Source: Deltaproteobacteria bacterium (GTDB lineage Bacteria; Myxococcota_C; UBA6777). From it: 64,000 nucleotides of DNA. The DNA lies in the NCBI GenBank assembly GCA_002731275.1, contig PCBK01000052.1, positions 62,001-126,000 on the forward strand, in the 5' to 3' direction. The position numbers and the translations under genes are program-made. The notes beneath the pieces were generated by a model. The model did no database searches and was not told the origin of the DNA. It worked only from the letters and a program-made list of their open reading frames with translations. Positions 1 through 8,882 of the stretch are shown here, piece by piece (position 1 is the stretch's first letter; every line of letters begins with the position of its first letter).

Positions 1-1332
1 CTTGTCGATCTCATCAAGCATAAAGAGCGGGTTGTTGCTGCCGGCTTTTTTGAGCCCCTTGATGATGCGACCAGGGAGCGCGCCCACGTAAGTCCGTCGA
101 TGTCCCCGGATCTCGGCTTCGTCTTTGACGCCGCCGAGCGCGATGCGCACAAACTCTCGTCCCATCGCGCGTGCGATCGAGCGCCCAAGTGAGGTCTTCC
201 CAACTCCAGGAGGTCCAACAAAGCACAGGATCGGACCCTTCATGTCGTTCTTGAGCTTGCGAACTGCGAGATACTGCAAGATCCGCTTCTTCACCTTCTC
301 CAGTTCGTAGTGGTCCTCATTGAGGACCGCGCGGGCATGGGGCAGATCCAGCGAGTCCGTCGTAGAAACAGACCAAGGCAAGTCGATCATCCACTCGATA
401 TAGCTCCGCGCGACTGTGTACTCTGCGGATTGAGGTGGCATTCTTGAGAGACGTCCAAGCTCCTTGAGGACCTCTTTCTCGACCTCTTCGGGCATCCTGG
501 CTTGTTCGATTTTGAGACGAAACTCATCGACCTCTTCGAGCTCCTCCTCGTCCTCCCCAAGCTCTTTTTGAATGGCTTTGAGTTGCTTGCGTAGGTAGTA
601 CTCTCTCTGGCTCTTGTCGAGCTCCCCTTTGACCTGATTTTGAATGCGGTAATTAAGCTCCAACATCTGTAACTCTTTGCGCACAAACACGAGCACTTTC
701 TGCAAGCGACTGCGCACATCGATCGTTTCGAGAATTTCTTCCTTTTCGGACATCGTGATGTTGAGGTACGCAGCGACGAGATCAGCGAGGTAACCTGCGG
801 ACTCCATGTTCTGCACAACGTTGGAGACCTCTTGGGGGATGTGTGGGGAGAGTTCAATGATACGTAACGCGACCTCTCGAAGGTTGTGAAAGAGAGATTG
901 TAGCTCTGCGTCTTGGCTGGTGCGTTCGTCGATGAGTTGGATGTGTGCCTGAAGATATGGACGTCGTTGTGTATACCGAAGCACCCTCAGGCGCTGTAGA
1001 CCTTGTACATGGACGATCAAATTGCGGGAGTCTTCGCTGACCTTCATCACCCTGAGGATTTGTGCGGCGGTCCCCATCGCGTAGAGTTCGCGCCCTTCAG
1101 GGTCGTCAACGTCTGGATTCCGCTGCCCAACGATCCCAATCATACGGTCCCCTTCCATCGCGTCATCGATTAAGCGAAGACTCGACTCGCGACCGATCGT
1201 CAAAGGGATCACAACGCCAGGATAGATCACCGTGTTGCGCAGCGGCAGTACAGAAAGCTCTTCCCGGATACGCGCGCGACCACGCCCCCTATCAAACCAA
1301 CCTTTTTTGCCGTCATCATTGAAGAAAGTCAA
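1..1332 (-). CDS. lon: ATP-dependent protease Lon, 5' part (runs off the window)
   Basis: ATP-dependent AAA+ serine protease that degrades misfolded and regulatory proteins in the cytoplasm. The 444 visible codons cover the N-terminal substrate-binding domain (starting near ELSVLPLRNTVIYPG), a long coiled helical region, the Walker A motif GPPGVGKT at about residues 373-380, and end inside Walker B (LDEIDK) at the window edge. The catalytic Ser-Lys protease domain lies outside. I start it at a TTG (1332) because a GAGG ribosome site sits eight bases upstream and the frame is closed by a stop at about 1365; the nearby ATGs at 1316-1319 are out of frame. The family identity is secure, the TTG start slightly less so. 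Confidence 0.95.
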   Translation of the reverse strand, partial: MTFFNDDGKKGWFDRGRGRARIREELSVLPLRNTVIYPGVVIPLTIGRESSLRLIDDAMEGDRMIGIVGQRNPDVDDPEGRELYAMGTAAQILRVMKVSEDSRNLIVHVQGLQRLRVLRYTQRRPYLQAHIQLIDERTSQDAELQSLFHNLREVALRIIELSPHIPQEVSNVVQNMESAGYLADLVAAYLNITMSEKEEILETIDVRSRLQKVLVFVRKELQMLELNYRIQNQVKGELDKSQREYYLRKQLKAIQKELGEDEEELEEVDEFRLKIEQARMPEEVEKEVLKELGRLSRMPPQSAEYTVARSYIEWMIDLPWSVSTTDSLDLPHARAVLNEDHYELEKVKKRILQYLAVRKLKNDMKGPILCFVGPPGVGKTSLGRSIARAMGREFVRIALGGVKDEAEIRGHRRTYVGALPGRIIKGLKKAGSNNPLFMLDEIDK

Positions 1333-1437
1333 AACACATACCTCAAACTCGATGCAATCAAATCAATGTTTTGTCACAAGCCTGAAGTATAACACAAGAT
1401 CATCCATCGAGGATCGCAATGTGCAAAGGGTGTTTAT

Positions 1438-2445
1438 TCACCTCTTTGAAGGGCGAGGTGCGAGACGCAGCACACGCACCTTTTTGGAAGGGTATTTGAT
1501 CGTAGGCATCGGACGACGTTGGAGAAAGACACGACTCTTCACACGAAGAAGAGGACGCTTTGGCCGATTCAACATCAACACTTGGCTTCTTTTCTTCGGG
1601 AAAACGCGAGGACGATTCATCGGTGCAGAGACTTGTGGAGAAGGTGGTGTCTCCGCAGGGACCGGATCGATACGCTTGACAGGCACAATCCGACGAACAG
1701 GAGGAGCTTGGCGCACAGTCCGAGGCTGGGGCGCGCTCCCTGCAGATGAGGTCACAGTCTCCAGCGCGCGGATCTTCAAATTATCAAAGCAGGTATAGGC
1801 AATCCAGTTGCTGAAGGCAAAGAAGCCATGATTCTTCCCATCGAGAGGAGAGGGATCGTGGTATTGCATGTACAATTTACCATCGACAAACCACTGTAGC
1901 TTTTCCCCTCGGCGGACAACACGCCAATGGTACTTGCGATCTTTCTTTGGTCCGCCTCTCTTCCAACGTCGGCAGAGTATCCGTTTACTCTGCTGCTTCC
2001 ACTTACAATTTTTATTGTGCTCACCGAGTCGATCGATGATCGACGTGCTGTTATTCCACCCACCATGAACGAGCACATAACCAGAAGCGTGAAAACGCCC
2101 GTCTGTAAACAGCTCGATTTTGACATCACCAGTGCGTTCGTGCGCCCAAGCGTCGAACTCGATCTCAACATCTCTGGGCAAACGACCGAGCAAAAACAAG
2201 GGGTTGTTGCGGGCTTGCTCAACACACAAGCGGCCGTCTCGCTGGTTCTTTGCAGACGCGACGATCCGCCATCGGCCACTCATCTCCGAGAACCACTGTG
2301 AGCCCAACGTCTTGCGATTGAAGTCGTCGGAGAACGGAACCTTTAGAGTGGGCGTTTGGTTCTTTTCATCACAGCCCTCACACCCGCCCAATCCAACGAG
2401 AGGCAACAGAAAAAGGAGACAAAGACGATTCCATCGAACATTCAT
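1438..2445 (-). CDS. Lipoprotein with lamin-G/DUF1080-like beta-sandwich domain
   Basis: Predicted lipoprotein of 335 aa. A short basic n-region and hydrophobic stretch end in the lipobox LGGC (Cys22), followed by CEGCDEK. From about residue 38 to 235 the sequence (FSDDFNRKTLGSQW, then alternating strands up to FDNLKIRALE) resembles the concanavalin-like fold of DUF1080 / 3-keto-disaccharide hydrolase and LamG domains, usually glycan-binding or hydrolysing. The C-terminal ~100 residues are Pro/Arg-rich, low complexity and very basic. The start at 2445 is chosen because AAGGAG lies six bases upstream and gives a proper signal peptide; a longer reading frame back to 2556 adds a non-signal-like stretch. 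Substrate unknown. Confidence 0.75.
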   Translation of the reverse strand: MNVRWNRLCLLFLLPLVGLGGCEGCDEKNQTPTLKVPFSDDFNRKTLGSQWFSEMSGRWRIVASAKNQRDGRLCVEQARNNPLFLLGRLPRDVEIEFDAWAHERTGDVKIELFTDGRFHASGYVLVHGGWNNSTSIIDRLGEHNKNCKWKQQSKRILCRRWKRGGPKKDRKYHWRVVRRGEKLQWFVDGKLYMQYHDPSPLDGKNHGFFAFSNWIAYTCFDNLKIRALETVTSSAGSAPQPRTVRQAPPVRRIVPVKRIDPVPAETPPSPQVSAPMNRPRVFPKKRSQVLMLNRPKRPLLRVKSRVFLQRRPMPTIKYPSKKVRVLRLAPRPSKR

Positions 2446-2585
2446 AAAAATACTCCTTGGTAGATGGGAGATATGATTGATCTTGACGCTCACAATATAC
2501 ACATCGTCGCGCAAATGTACACGTCTATGGTCGGGATGATGTTGTGTTGTGGGCATATTCGAGAGAGCAGGAGACGATGAAGTGC

Positions 2586-4586
2586 TTAGCGGAGTGGGTT
2601 GATAACAGGCGTTTTGGGGAATGGATCATCGCCTGTCCCGTTGGAGATTCCGGGAAGTTTGGGAGCCACATTTGTCCCAGCAGCAGGGAGTAATGTGCCA
2701 CCCGCTTTGCTGTTTGTTGGTGTTGCGACAGTACCAGCAGCTGTTGTGGGTTGACGTGAGAGTTGATCCTTCCAGGTCATATTTGCTTTGAAGCCCGTGT
2801 CATCTTCGATGTCAATGCGCCCTTCTTTAAGGTGCAAACGAACCTCATGTACATCTGGTCGATATCCACGAAGCTGTGTCCAGCTTTGACCATTTGAAGA
2901 CCACACTGAACCTTTTTGGCTGAGGATCATCACCGCGCTGCCAAGAAGCTCAGAGGCTGTCTTTTTTGTCGCAGCAGAGAGCCAGGAGTGACCACCATCT
3001 TTGCTGACGTGGAGACGTCCTTCACCAGCGACGTACATCAAACCATCTTTTGTGAAGACGAGGCTAGGACCGTTGGCAATCATATCTTTACAACCGATGC
3101 TCGTTCCGCAACCGAACTTATCGTTGACATCGCCGCTGATGTCGTCCATTTTCCCGCCACTACAATCGTACACACGACCGTCTTGTACGACACAGAAAGA
3201 GTGCGCTTGTGTCCCGGTTGTGGGCTTGCCTGTATTTGGGTTGGCCACGCCTGTAGGGTTCCCCGCTTTGATCCCTGTGTTTTTGGGGTCAGCGAGTGTT
3301 GGAGTTCCGCTGTTGTTAATCGTGCCGCCCTGAGTGGGGGTCGTCGCACTGCCACTTCCAACCTGTCCGGAACTTCCACCTGTTGGTGTTTGGGAAGAAG
3401 TTCCACTGGAGGGGTTTTGTGAAGAGGGTGTTGGTGTCGTGTTGCCCTGCCCAGGCGTAGGTGTCGTCTGGGTTGCTGATGTTTGGCCAGCGGAGGGCTG
3501 TGTGGCTTTGCTCCCTGCTGTTGCAGAAGGCGCTGCGACGTGAGCTGCAGAGGCGAGTTGTAAGACTGCGTGTTGCGATGTTGTCTGCGCAGCAGCCTGT
3601 GTTTTGCCGAAAGAGCGTGCTGCGTGCTTACGGCCATTGGTATCAAAGTACTGTTGGAAGACTGCTCGCAGAGGCACGTTCGTTTTTGAACGGGTGCCTT
3701 CACGTCCAGCAAATGAAGGAGTGTGGATCGAATCGACAAATGTGTTGTCCATGGAGAGAGCATCGCGACCGTCGATCCAGACAAAAGGAGCGACAGGTTT
3801 GTATGGGACATTCGCAGTCACTTTGAGTGCTGCGGGCCGTGCACCTGTGGTGGGACGGGCTTTTGCTGGTGCCATACGGAACAAGCGCAAGATGTCATCG
3901 TCAGAGGTTTTGTCGACGTGTCTGGTGCGCTGTTGGGTCAGCATGTTTGTGAGAGAAGGTGCTTCGAGTTGGTTCCAGAGACCGGAGAAAAAGGAACCGA
4001 CAGAGAAGATCCCGATCAGCGCAGCCGTCGCAGCAAAGGGTCGAGAGCCCACGTAAGCACGAGCAGCGCGTCCCCATAGACCTGTAAAGATCGCGAAGAG
4101 AAACGCGAAACAGTTGCCGACTTGCTTGAGCACCTTTTGTCGAAAGCGATACAAACGACCATTGACTGCACCTGCGGAGACACCAAGCTCAGAAGCGACT
4201 TCACGGAGAGGTGCGCCTTCGGAGAAATGTCGATGGACGAGCGCGTTGTCGATTTGGTTCTCTTCGGCAAGTCCCTGAATCACACGAAGATGTCGCATAA
4301 ACACAACGCGTTGTTCGGGGGATGGTTCGGCACTCTCAAGGTCACATTGCTCAAGATCGGAGAGGTGCTCTTTGCGCTTTTGGTAGTAGTCATAAATCAT
4401 ATGACGCAGGATACCTTCGGCGTAAGCTTGCAATGCCTCAACGCGCTCAGTGCGCATCTTTTCGACGAGGACGACAAGTACTTCCTGTACAATGTCTTCC
4501 ACCTCAGCTTCTGGAATTTTCCGGCGCGCCTTTTCACGAAGACGCCCGATTAACCTATCCAGATCAAACGAGTTTTTTGCTTCCAT
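2586..4586 (-). CDS. ECF-type sigma factor fused to membrane segment and Asp-box ectodomain
   Basis: A 666-aa protein. Residues ~8-75 look like sigma-70 region 2 (AEVEDIVQEVLVVLVEKM, then LRHMIYDYYQKRKEHL) and ~95-155 like region 4, with a helix-turn-helix (LREVASELGVSAGAVNGRLYR). Two hydrophobic stretches follow at ~157-172 and ~182-205, the second a convincing membrane helix. Next comes a long Ser/Thr/Pro/Gly linker, and then a C-terminal segment with Asp-box motifs (SKDGGHSW, SSNGQSW) typical of BNR/YCF48 beta-propellers. This suggests a transcription factor tethered to the membrane and carrying its own sensor, instead of using a separate anti-sigma factor. It is divergent from the GrpE-like gene at 4938. 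Sigma assignment is good; topology and sensing are inference. Confidence 0.8.
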   Translation of the reverse strand: MEAKNSFDLDRLIGRLREKARRKIPEAEVEDIVQEVLVVLVEKMRTERVEALQAYAEGILRHMIYDYYQKRKEHLSDLEQCDLESAEPSPEQRVVFMRHLRVIQGLAEENQIDNALVHRHFSEGAPLREVASELGVSAGAVNGRLYRFRQKVLKQVGNCFAFLFAIFTGLWGRAARAYVGSRPFAATAALIGIFSVGSFFSGLWNQLEAPSLTNMLTQQRTRHVDKTSDDDILRLFRMAPAKARPTTGARPAALKVTANVPYKPVAPFVWIDGRDALSMDNTFVDSIHTPSFAGREGTRSKTNVPLRAVFQQYFDTNGRKHAARSFGKTQAAAQTTSQHAVLQLASAAHVAAPSATAGSKATQPSAGQTSATQTTPTPGQGNTTPTPSSQNPSSGTSSQTPTGGSSGQVGSGSATTPTQGGTINNSGTPTLADPKNTGIKAGNPTGVANPNTGKPTTGTQAHSFCVVQDGRVYDCSGGKMDDISGDVNDKFGCGTSIGCKDMIANGPSLVFTKDGLMYVAGEGRLHVSKDGGHSWLSAATKKTASELLGSAVMILSQKGSVWSSNGQSWTQLRGYRPDVHEVRLHLKEGRIDIEDDTGFKANMTWKDQLSRQPTTAAGTVATPTNSKAGGTLLPAAGTNVAPKLPGISNGTGDDPFPKTPVINPLR

Positions 4587-4937
4587 GGGATTCTCTCTTC
4601 ATTCGTGACGTCAGTCATCCAGGGCAATGAACACGTACTATTCTATTATCAGCTCTGTCACAGGAATGTTGCTTGCGCAGGGTGCGTTTCTTCAGACAAG
4701 AGCTCTTTTGTTCTTCTGTAACCTATTTACTATTCATGATTTCACAAGATTTTTCAAGTCCATTTTTTGTTCTGCTGTACATCAGCACACCACAACAGGA
4801 CCGCAAAGGCGGCAATCACAAGGCCAACGTTTGAAACTTGGTAGTGCATCTGTTATATACCATGAGCGCTTTTTCTCCAAAAAGCAGTCCGATCCAACCA
4901 TCCCCTTATGGGGCATTGACTTGCAAGGAAAGTTTGT
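4587..4937. other. Divergent intergenic region
   Basis: Shared upstream region of the sigma-factor fusion (leftward) and the GrpE-like gene (rightward). It is AT-rich in the middle (4690-4760) and must hold both promoters. I see no clear consensus -35/-10 pair, tRNA or convincing reading frame. Confidence 0.5.
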
Positions 4938-6662
4938 ATGAGTCGTTCAAAACGAGAGGGCCCCAAACAAGAAGTCCCAACTGAGTGGCGGCGGATTTTG
5001 ATGGAGGAAGGTCCAGATGGACAACCTGTACCTGTGTCCGCTGAGCTTGTGACCTCAACCCCATCCCCGCACACCAAAAAAGTCCCGGACGAGTGGGCCA
5101 ACATCCTCCAAGAAGAGGCCTCGCAAAATGCGATCTCGCTAGGCAACCATACAACAGACTTTTCCGAACATACCGTTCCTGGAATGCCGATCCCAGATAT
5201 CCTCAAAGAGGAGAACACATCGCCTCCTGCAAACACCATGGAGGTCCAACACTTCTCAGCAACGGATCACCTCCACGACCCATCCGTTTTGACAGGCGAT
5301 AAGTTCCCACCTCCCAGTCAATCGCGCATCGTTGATACACATGCCCCCCAACCTCACTATCAAGATGAACGTCCAACCCAAAACCGCCACATCCCGATCC
5401 CACAACCTTCAGGGACATTCACCAACCCTCCCCACGTAGGCTCAGAGCTGCTACTCGAAGAAGAGACACCTTCAACCTTCCGAGACGAGACGACCTCCGA
5501 ACACCACACGAGCAGCGACGAGTATGAGCTCAAAGGTACCGATCAGATGCTCAACCTCAACGATCAAGGCTCTATCCTTGACGATGATGATTTTGACATC
5601 CACGATGAGGTAACTGTCATCGGAAAATCTCCTCTCGCACAGGAGCTTCCCCCAACACACCCCACACCTCCTCCACAAGATTCACACGAAGAGCTCAACG
5701 CGCTCGATGAACTCGACGCCCTTGAGTCTTTTGATGAACTTGAAGAGGTCGAAGAGATCGACGCCTTTGGTGAGACAACAAACGTCGGAAAGATCCCACA
5801 AGCCCCCCAAGAAGACGATGATGATGACGATGAAGACGGGACTCTTTTTACAGAAGCGCTGCCAATACCTGCTTCTCTTCCCAAACGCGATCCTTTGACG
5901 CTTCCGCCTCCAGCCCCGCTCCATACGCCAGCAGACGAGGCCGAGATATCCCATACAAGCGGGACCTTTCAGGCTGCCTCCTCCCATACAAGCGGGACCT
6001 TTCAGGCTGCTTCCTCCCATGCAAGTGGGACCTTTCAAGCTGCCTCCTCCCACGCACTCGACACGTTGATCGAGCTACAAAAAGAGTCCATCGCGCTTCA
6101 ACAGCAAACACTTGAGAGGCTTGAAAGTTTACAACAAACGAATGAGACATCATCGACACCGCAAGTAGATCCACAACTCGAAACCCGCCTTGGTGCACAG
6201 TTCGAGTCACAACTTCATACAGCACTCCAACAACACCAAGAGCAACAACAACTCGCGACACAAGAACAGTTCGAAGAGCTTCAACAAGATCTGGAGATCG
6301 CACAACGAGAACAAAGAGACACTGCGTTTTATGGTATTTTCCAGGACTTTCTCCAACTCTTCGACTTTGTCGATCTGCGCTTTCGCACATTGTGGGAACA
6401 TCAAGGTGAAGAGCACCTTGCAGTACAAGAGATGGGCGCAATGAGAGAAAAGCTTTTAGAACTTCTTCACCTGCAAGAGCTTCGTCCGATCGACACAAAT
6501 AGCCTTCAATATGATCCAACGTTGCATCGCGCGTTGCAGGAGAGTCCAACAAATCAACCCAACGAAGATGGACAGATCGCGAGGATCTTCCGACAAGGAT
6601 TCTTCCACAAGGACAAAGTGTTTCGACCAACAGAGGTTGAGGTAATGCGGTATCGGAGATGA
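4938..6662 (+). CDS. Protein with GrpE-like C-terminal domain and long acidic N-terminal extension
   Basis: A 574-aa protein. The last ~135 residues follow the GrpE pattern: long helices (EQFEELQQDLEIAQREQRDT, then FGIFQDFLQLFDF-like helix), then LRPIDTNSLQYDPTLHRAL and a beta segment IARIFRQGFFHKDKVFRPTEVEV, which matches the GrpE signature GxxFDPxxHxAv...GYxxxxrvlRPAxVxV. GrpE is the nucleotide-exchange factor of DnaK (Hsp70). The ~430 residues in front are acidic and low complexity, with three SHTSGTFQAAS repeats and two copies of a VPxEWxxILxEE motif near the N-terminus (residues ~13-24 and ~48-59). GrpE proper is ~200 aa, so this is either a divergent co-chaperone or a GrpE-like domain reused for another partner. 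AAGGAAAG precedes the ATG. Confidence 0.7.
   Translation: MSRSKREGPKQEVPTEWRRILMEEGPDGQPVPVSAELVTSTPSPHTKKVPDEWANILQEEASQNAISLGNHTTDFSEHTVPGMPIPDILKEENTSPPANTMEVQHFSATDHLHDPSVLTGDKFPPPSQSRIVDTHAPQPHYQDERPTQNRHIPIPQPSGTFTNPPHVGSELLLEEETPSTFRDETTSEHHTSSDEYELKGTDQMLNLNDQGSILDDDDFDIHDEVTVIGKSPLAQELPPTHPTPPPQDSHEELNALDELDALESFDELEEVEEIDAFGETTNVGKIPQAPQEDDDDDDEDGTLFTEALPIPASLPKRDPLTLPPPAPLHTPADEAEISHTSGTFQAASSHTSGTFQAASSHASGTFQAASSHALDTLIELQKESIALQQQTLERLESLQQTNETSSTPQVDPQLETRLGAQFESQLHTALQQHQEQQQLATQEQFEELQQDLEIAQREQRDTAFYGIFQDFLQLFDFVDLRFRTLWEHQGEEHLAVQEMGAMREKLLELLHLQELRPIDTNSLQYDPTLHRALQESPTNQPNEDGQIARIFRQGFFHKDKVFRPTEVEVMRYRR
5949..6047 (+). repeat. Three tandem 33-bp units
   Basis: Three direct copies (5949-5981, 5982-6014, 6015-6047) encode SHTSGTFQAAS in frame; the third has drifted (SHASGTFQAAS), and a partial fourth begins at 6048 (SHA). 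The units sit between the acidic N-terminal part and the helical GrpE-like part. Confidence 0.9.
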
Positions 6663-6821
6663 TCGAAAGCCTTTTCAGTCTTTGCATCGTATGGTAATCT
6701 GTTGCGGATGACACTCCTGCACCTTCACCATGAACTCGTACCGAGACTCATCTTACATCGAGGGAGTGCGTCAATCTACTGCGGTTCGTCGCTCTTTGCG
6801 GAATAAGGAGTTGAAAATAAA

Positions 6822-8003
6822 ATGATCATTTGTCCACAATGCGGCTGGGAAAACGACGACGACTTCACATTTTGTTTGGGATGTGGCTTCCAGCTCCCTA
6901 CGCCCTCAGGCGGTGAAAGTCCAGCCCCTGCTGCGCCCCCTACTCCGGCCCCTGCGCCACCGGCCCCTGCGACACCCGCTCCAGCCCCGGCGACGCCTGC
7001 CCCGGCCCCTGCAGCGACGCCTGCTCCGGCCCCTGCAGTCACACCTGTCCCAGCAACGGCAGCTCCAGCAGCGGCAACACCCGTCCCGGCACCAGCGACA
7101 CCTGCTCCCGTGTCAGGTGCGCGTGCGTGTCCTCAGTGCAACGCAAACGTCCCCGAGGGCAATGCTTTTTGTGGCGAATGTGGCTTTAAAATGGCAAACG
7201 CCCCTGCACCTGCAGCTCCCCCAGTCACAACACCAGCCCCTAGTATCGCCCCTGCAGCGGCACCTGCCCCTGCCCCCACAGCGCCACCAGCCTCCGCGCC
7301 TTCACCTGCGATCCAAACATCGACCCCACCCCCAGCCTCGACCCCTCCAGCCAAGCTCGTCCTGCTCCTCCCAAACGGACAGGAAGGTGGTACATACCCA
7401 CTCAAGCCAGACAAAACGCTGATCGGACGCAAACAAGGTAACATCCTCTTTCTCGATGATCCCTACGTGTCCCCTCTGCACGCATCTTTTGTCCGAATGC
7501 CTGACGGTGGACTTAAAGTGATCGATGAAAACAGCCTCAACGGCCTCTTTCTTCGATTGCGCGATAAAACCACAATCGATAACGATGACGTCCTGCTGCT
7601 CGGAAAACAGCTCCTGCACTTTGAACGAATCCTTCCCACTGCGGAACCTCAAAAACAAGAGCCCAACCCCGATCAAGCTCCAGCTGCCCCCGTCTGGGGA
7701 AGCCCCTTCAACTCGTATTGGGGTCGACTCACCCAACTGATCTCGGGCGGAAAATCAGGAAACTCCGTACTCCTAGGAGGAACCCAGGTCGATCTCGGAC
7801 GTGAACGTGGTCAACTGACATTCCCTGGAGACCGCTTTATCTCCGGTATCCATGCCCGCGTATCCTTCGACAATCACCAATCCTACGTCGAAGATCTCGG
7901 CTCACGCAATGGTACATTCCTGCGCATCCAAAATGAGCTGATTCTGCAAAATGGTGACATCCTGATCATCGGTGAACAGCTCCTGCGCGTCGAATTCGAG
8001 TAA
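6822..8003 (+). CDS. Zinc-ribbon protein with two FHA domains
   Basis: A 393-aa cytoplasmic-looking protein that should bind phosphothreonine partners. A zinc ribbon at the N-terminus (Cys4, Cys7, Cys18, Cys21) is followed by ~75 residues of Pro/Ala repeats, a second ribbon (ACPQCNANVPEGNAFCGECG), another Pro/Ala linker, and two FHA domains. FHA1 has GRKQGN and SPLHA but a weak Asn turn (ENSLNG). FHA2 is canonical (LGRERG, SGIHARV, DLGSRNGTF). The stop is ten bases before the next gene, so the two are probably cotranscribed. A kinase with the same type of N-terminal zinc ribbon is encoded convergently at 8883-11231 and is an obvious candidate partner. No enzymatic domain seen. Confidence 0.85.
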   Translation: MIICPQCGWENDDDFTFCLGCGFQLPTPSGGESPAPAAPPTPAPAPPAPATPAPAPATPAPAPAATPAPAPAVTPVPATAAPAAATPVPAPATPAPVSGARACPQCNANVPEGNAFCGECGFKMANAPAPAAPPVTTPAPSIAPAAAPAPAPTAPPASAPSPAIQTSTPPPASTPPAKLVLLLPNGQEGGTYPLKPDKTLIGRKQGNILFLDDPYVSPLHASFVRMPDGGLKVIDENSLNGLFLRLRDKTTIDNDDVLLLGKQLLHFERILPTAEPQKQEPNPDQAPAAPVWGSPFNSYWGRLTQLISGGKSGNSVLLGGTQVDLGRERGQLTFPGDRFISGIHARVSFDNHQSYVEDLGSRNGTFLRIQNELILQNGDILIIGEQLLRVEFE

Positions 8004-8013
8004 CCCACCACTC

Positions 8014-8874
8014 ATGCGAATACAACCCCCCCCTTGCTTCTTACGAGCCTCCCTTCTCTTGCTGACTCTCCTCTCTTTCACTGCATGCCAGGAAGAGGTC
8101 TTTGGTGTGTTCGGACGATTCAATGGAACCTTGCAAGTCACACTCAAGACGAGCGGCCCTGCGACACTCGACATTAGCCAGCTCAAGGGGAACATCACAA
8201 CCGCGCTCATTGGCAACGGCGATGTTGAATTGCGCAAGGTGATCCTCGAATACAGGGTCGCACGACTCAATATCAACGATTGCCTCTCCAAGATCTCCAC
8301 CTGTCAGCCATCGACAACGCCAAGCTGCCAAGAGACACCCATCTCCTGTCCAGCGCTTCAACAAAGCTGCCCAGAGATGATCACGACCTGTCAGCCGCTG
8401 CTGCGTGACTGCCCGAATGTTTACACACGTTGTAAGCAGTTGCTGGCCGCCTGTCCTACTGACGATCCACAGTGCAAAGTGACACCTTCAGGTTGTCGCG
8501 CGGTGTTGAGAGAGTGTGAAGAGCGCAATCTCTGCCCTTGGACAGTCGAAGGCGAAGAGCGACTCGTCAAATGTCTCACCATACCAGAAATACGACTGAG
8601 TGAAACTCTTGAACGTTGCGCCTCTCAAGTAGACAACGACAAATCCTGTCGCCTGGAATCCAAGACAACCAAAGAAGTCGGACTCTCACTCGCCTCCGAG
8701 AGCGACGGCTACACCCCAACTACATCAGCGCAATGGCGTGCGCCTTGTAGTGTCCCTGACACCGCACAATTGTTGATGTTTGTCTCGTTCAAAGATGACG
8801 AAATCACCTCCTCCTCACTTCGCCCAGAGACGACCCCAACCCCAGCCTTCACCCTCACCTGTGCTCTCCCCTAA
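8014..8874 (+). CDS. Cys-rich putative lipoprotein, unknown function
   Basis: A 286-aa exported protein. The start at 8014 (MRIQPPPCFLRASLLLLTLL) gives a signal peptide ending FTAC, a slightly unusual lipobox; a longer frame from 7972 would overlap the preceding gene. A beta-rich start (FNGTLQVTLKTSG) is followed at residues ~90-190 by a dense run of Cys-Pro units (SCPALQQSC, TCQPLLRDCPNVYTRC), probably disulphide-bonded outside the cytoplasm. No family recognised. It follows the FHA gene directly and is convergent with the kinase gene, eight bases apart. Confidence 0.7.
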   Translation: MRIQPPPCFLRASLLLLTLLSFTACQEEVFGVFGRFNGTLQVTLKTSGPATLDISQLKGNITTALIGNGDVELRKVILEYRVARLNINDCLSKISTCQPSTTPSCQETPISCPALQQSCPEMITTCQPLLRDCPNVYTRCKQLLAACPTDDPQCKVTPSGCRAVLRECEERNLCPWTVEGEERLVKCLTIPEIRLSETLERCASQVDNDKSCRLESKTTKEVGLSLASESDGYTPTTSAQWRAPCSVPDTAQLLMFVSFKDDEITSSSLRPETTPTPAFTLTCALP

Positions 8875-8882
8875 CAACGCAC

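Noticed and set aside
1-1319. ATG at 1316-1319 as the lon start
   Set aside because: It is out of frame with the lon coding sequence; the in-frame start is a TTG at 1332 with a GAGG site.
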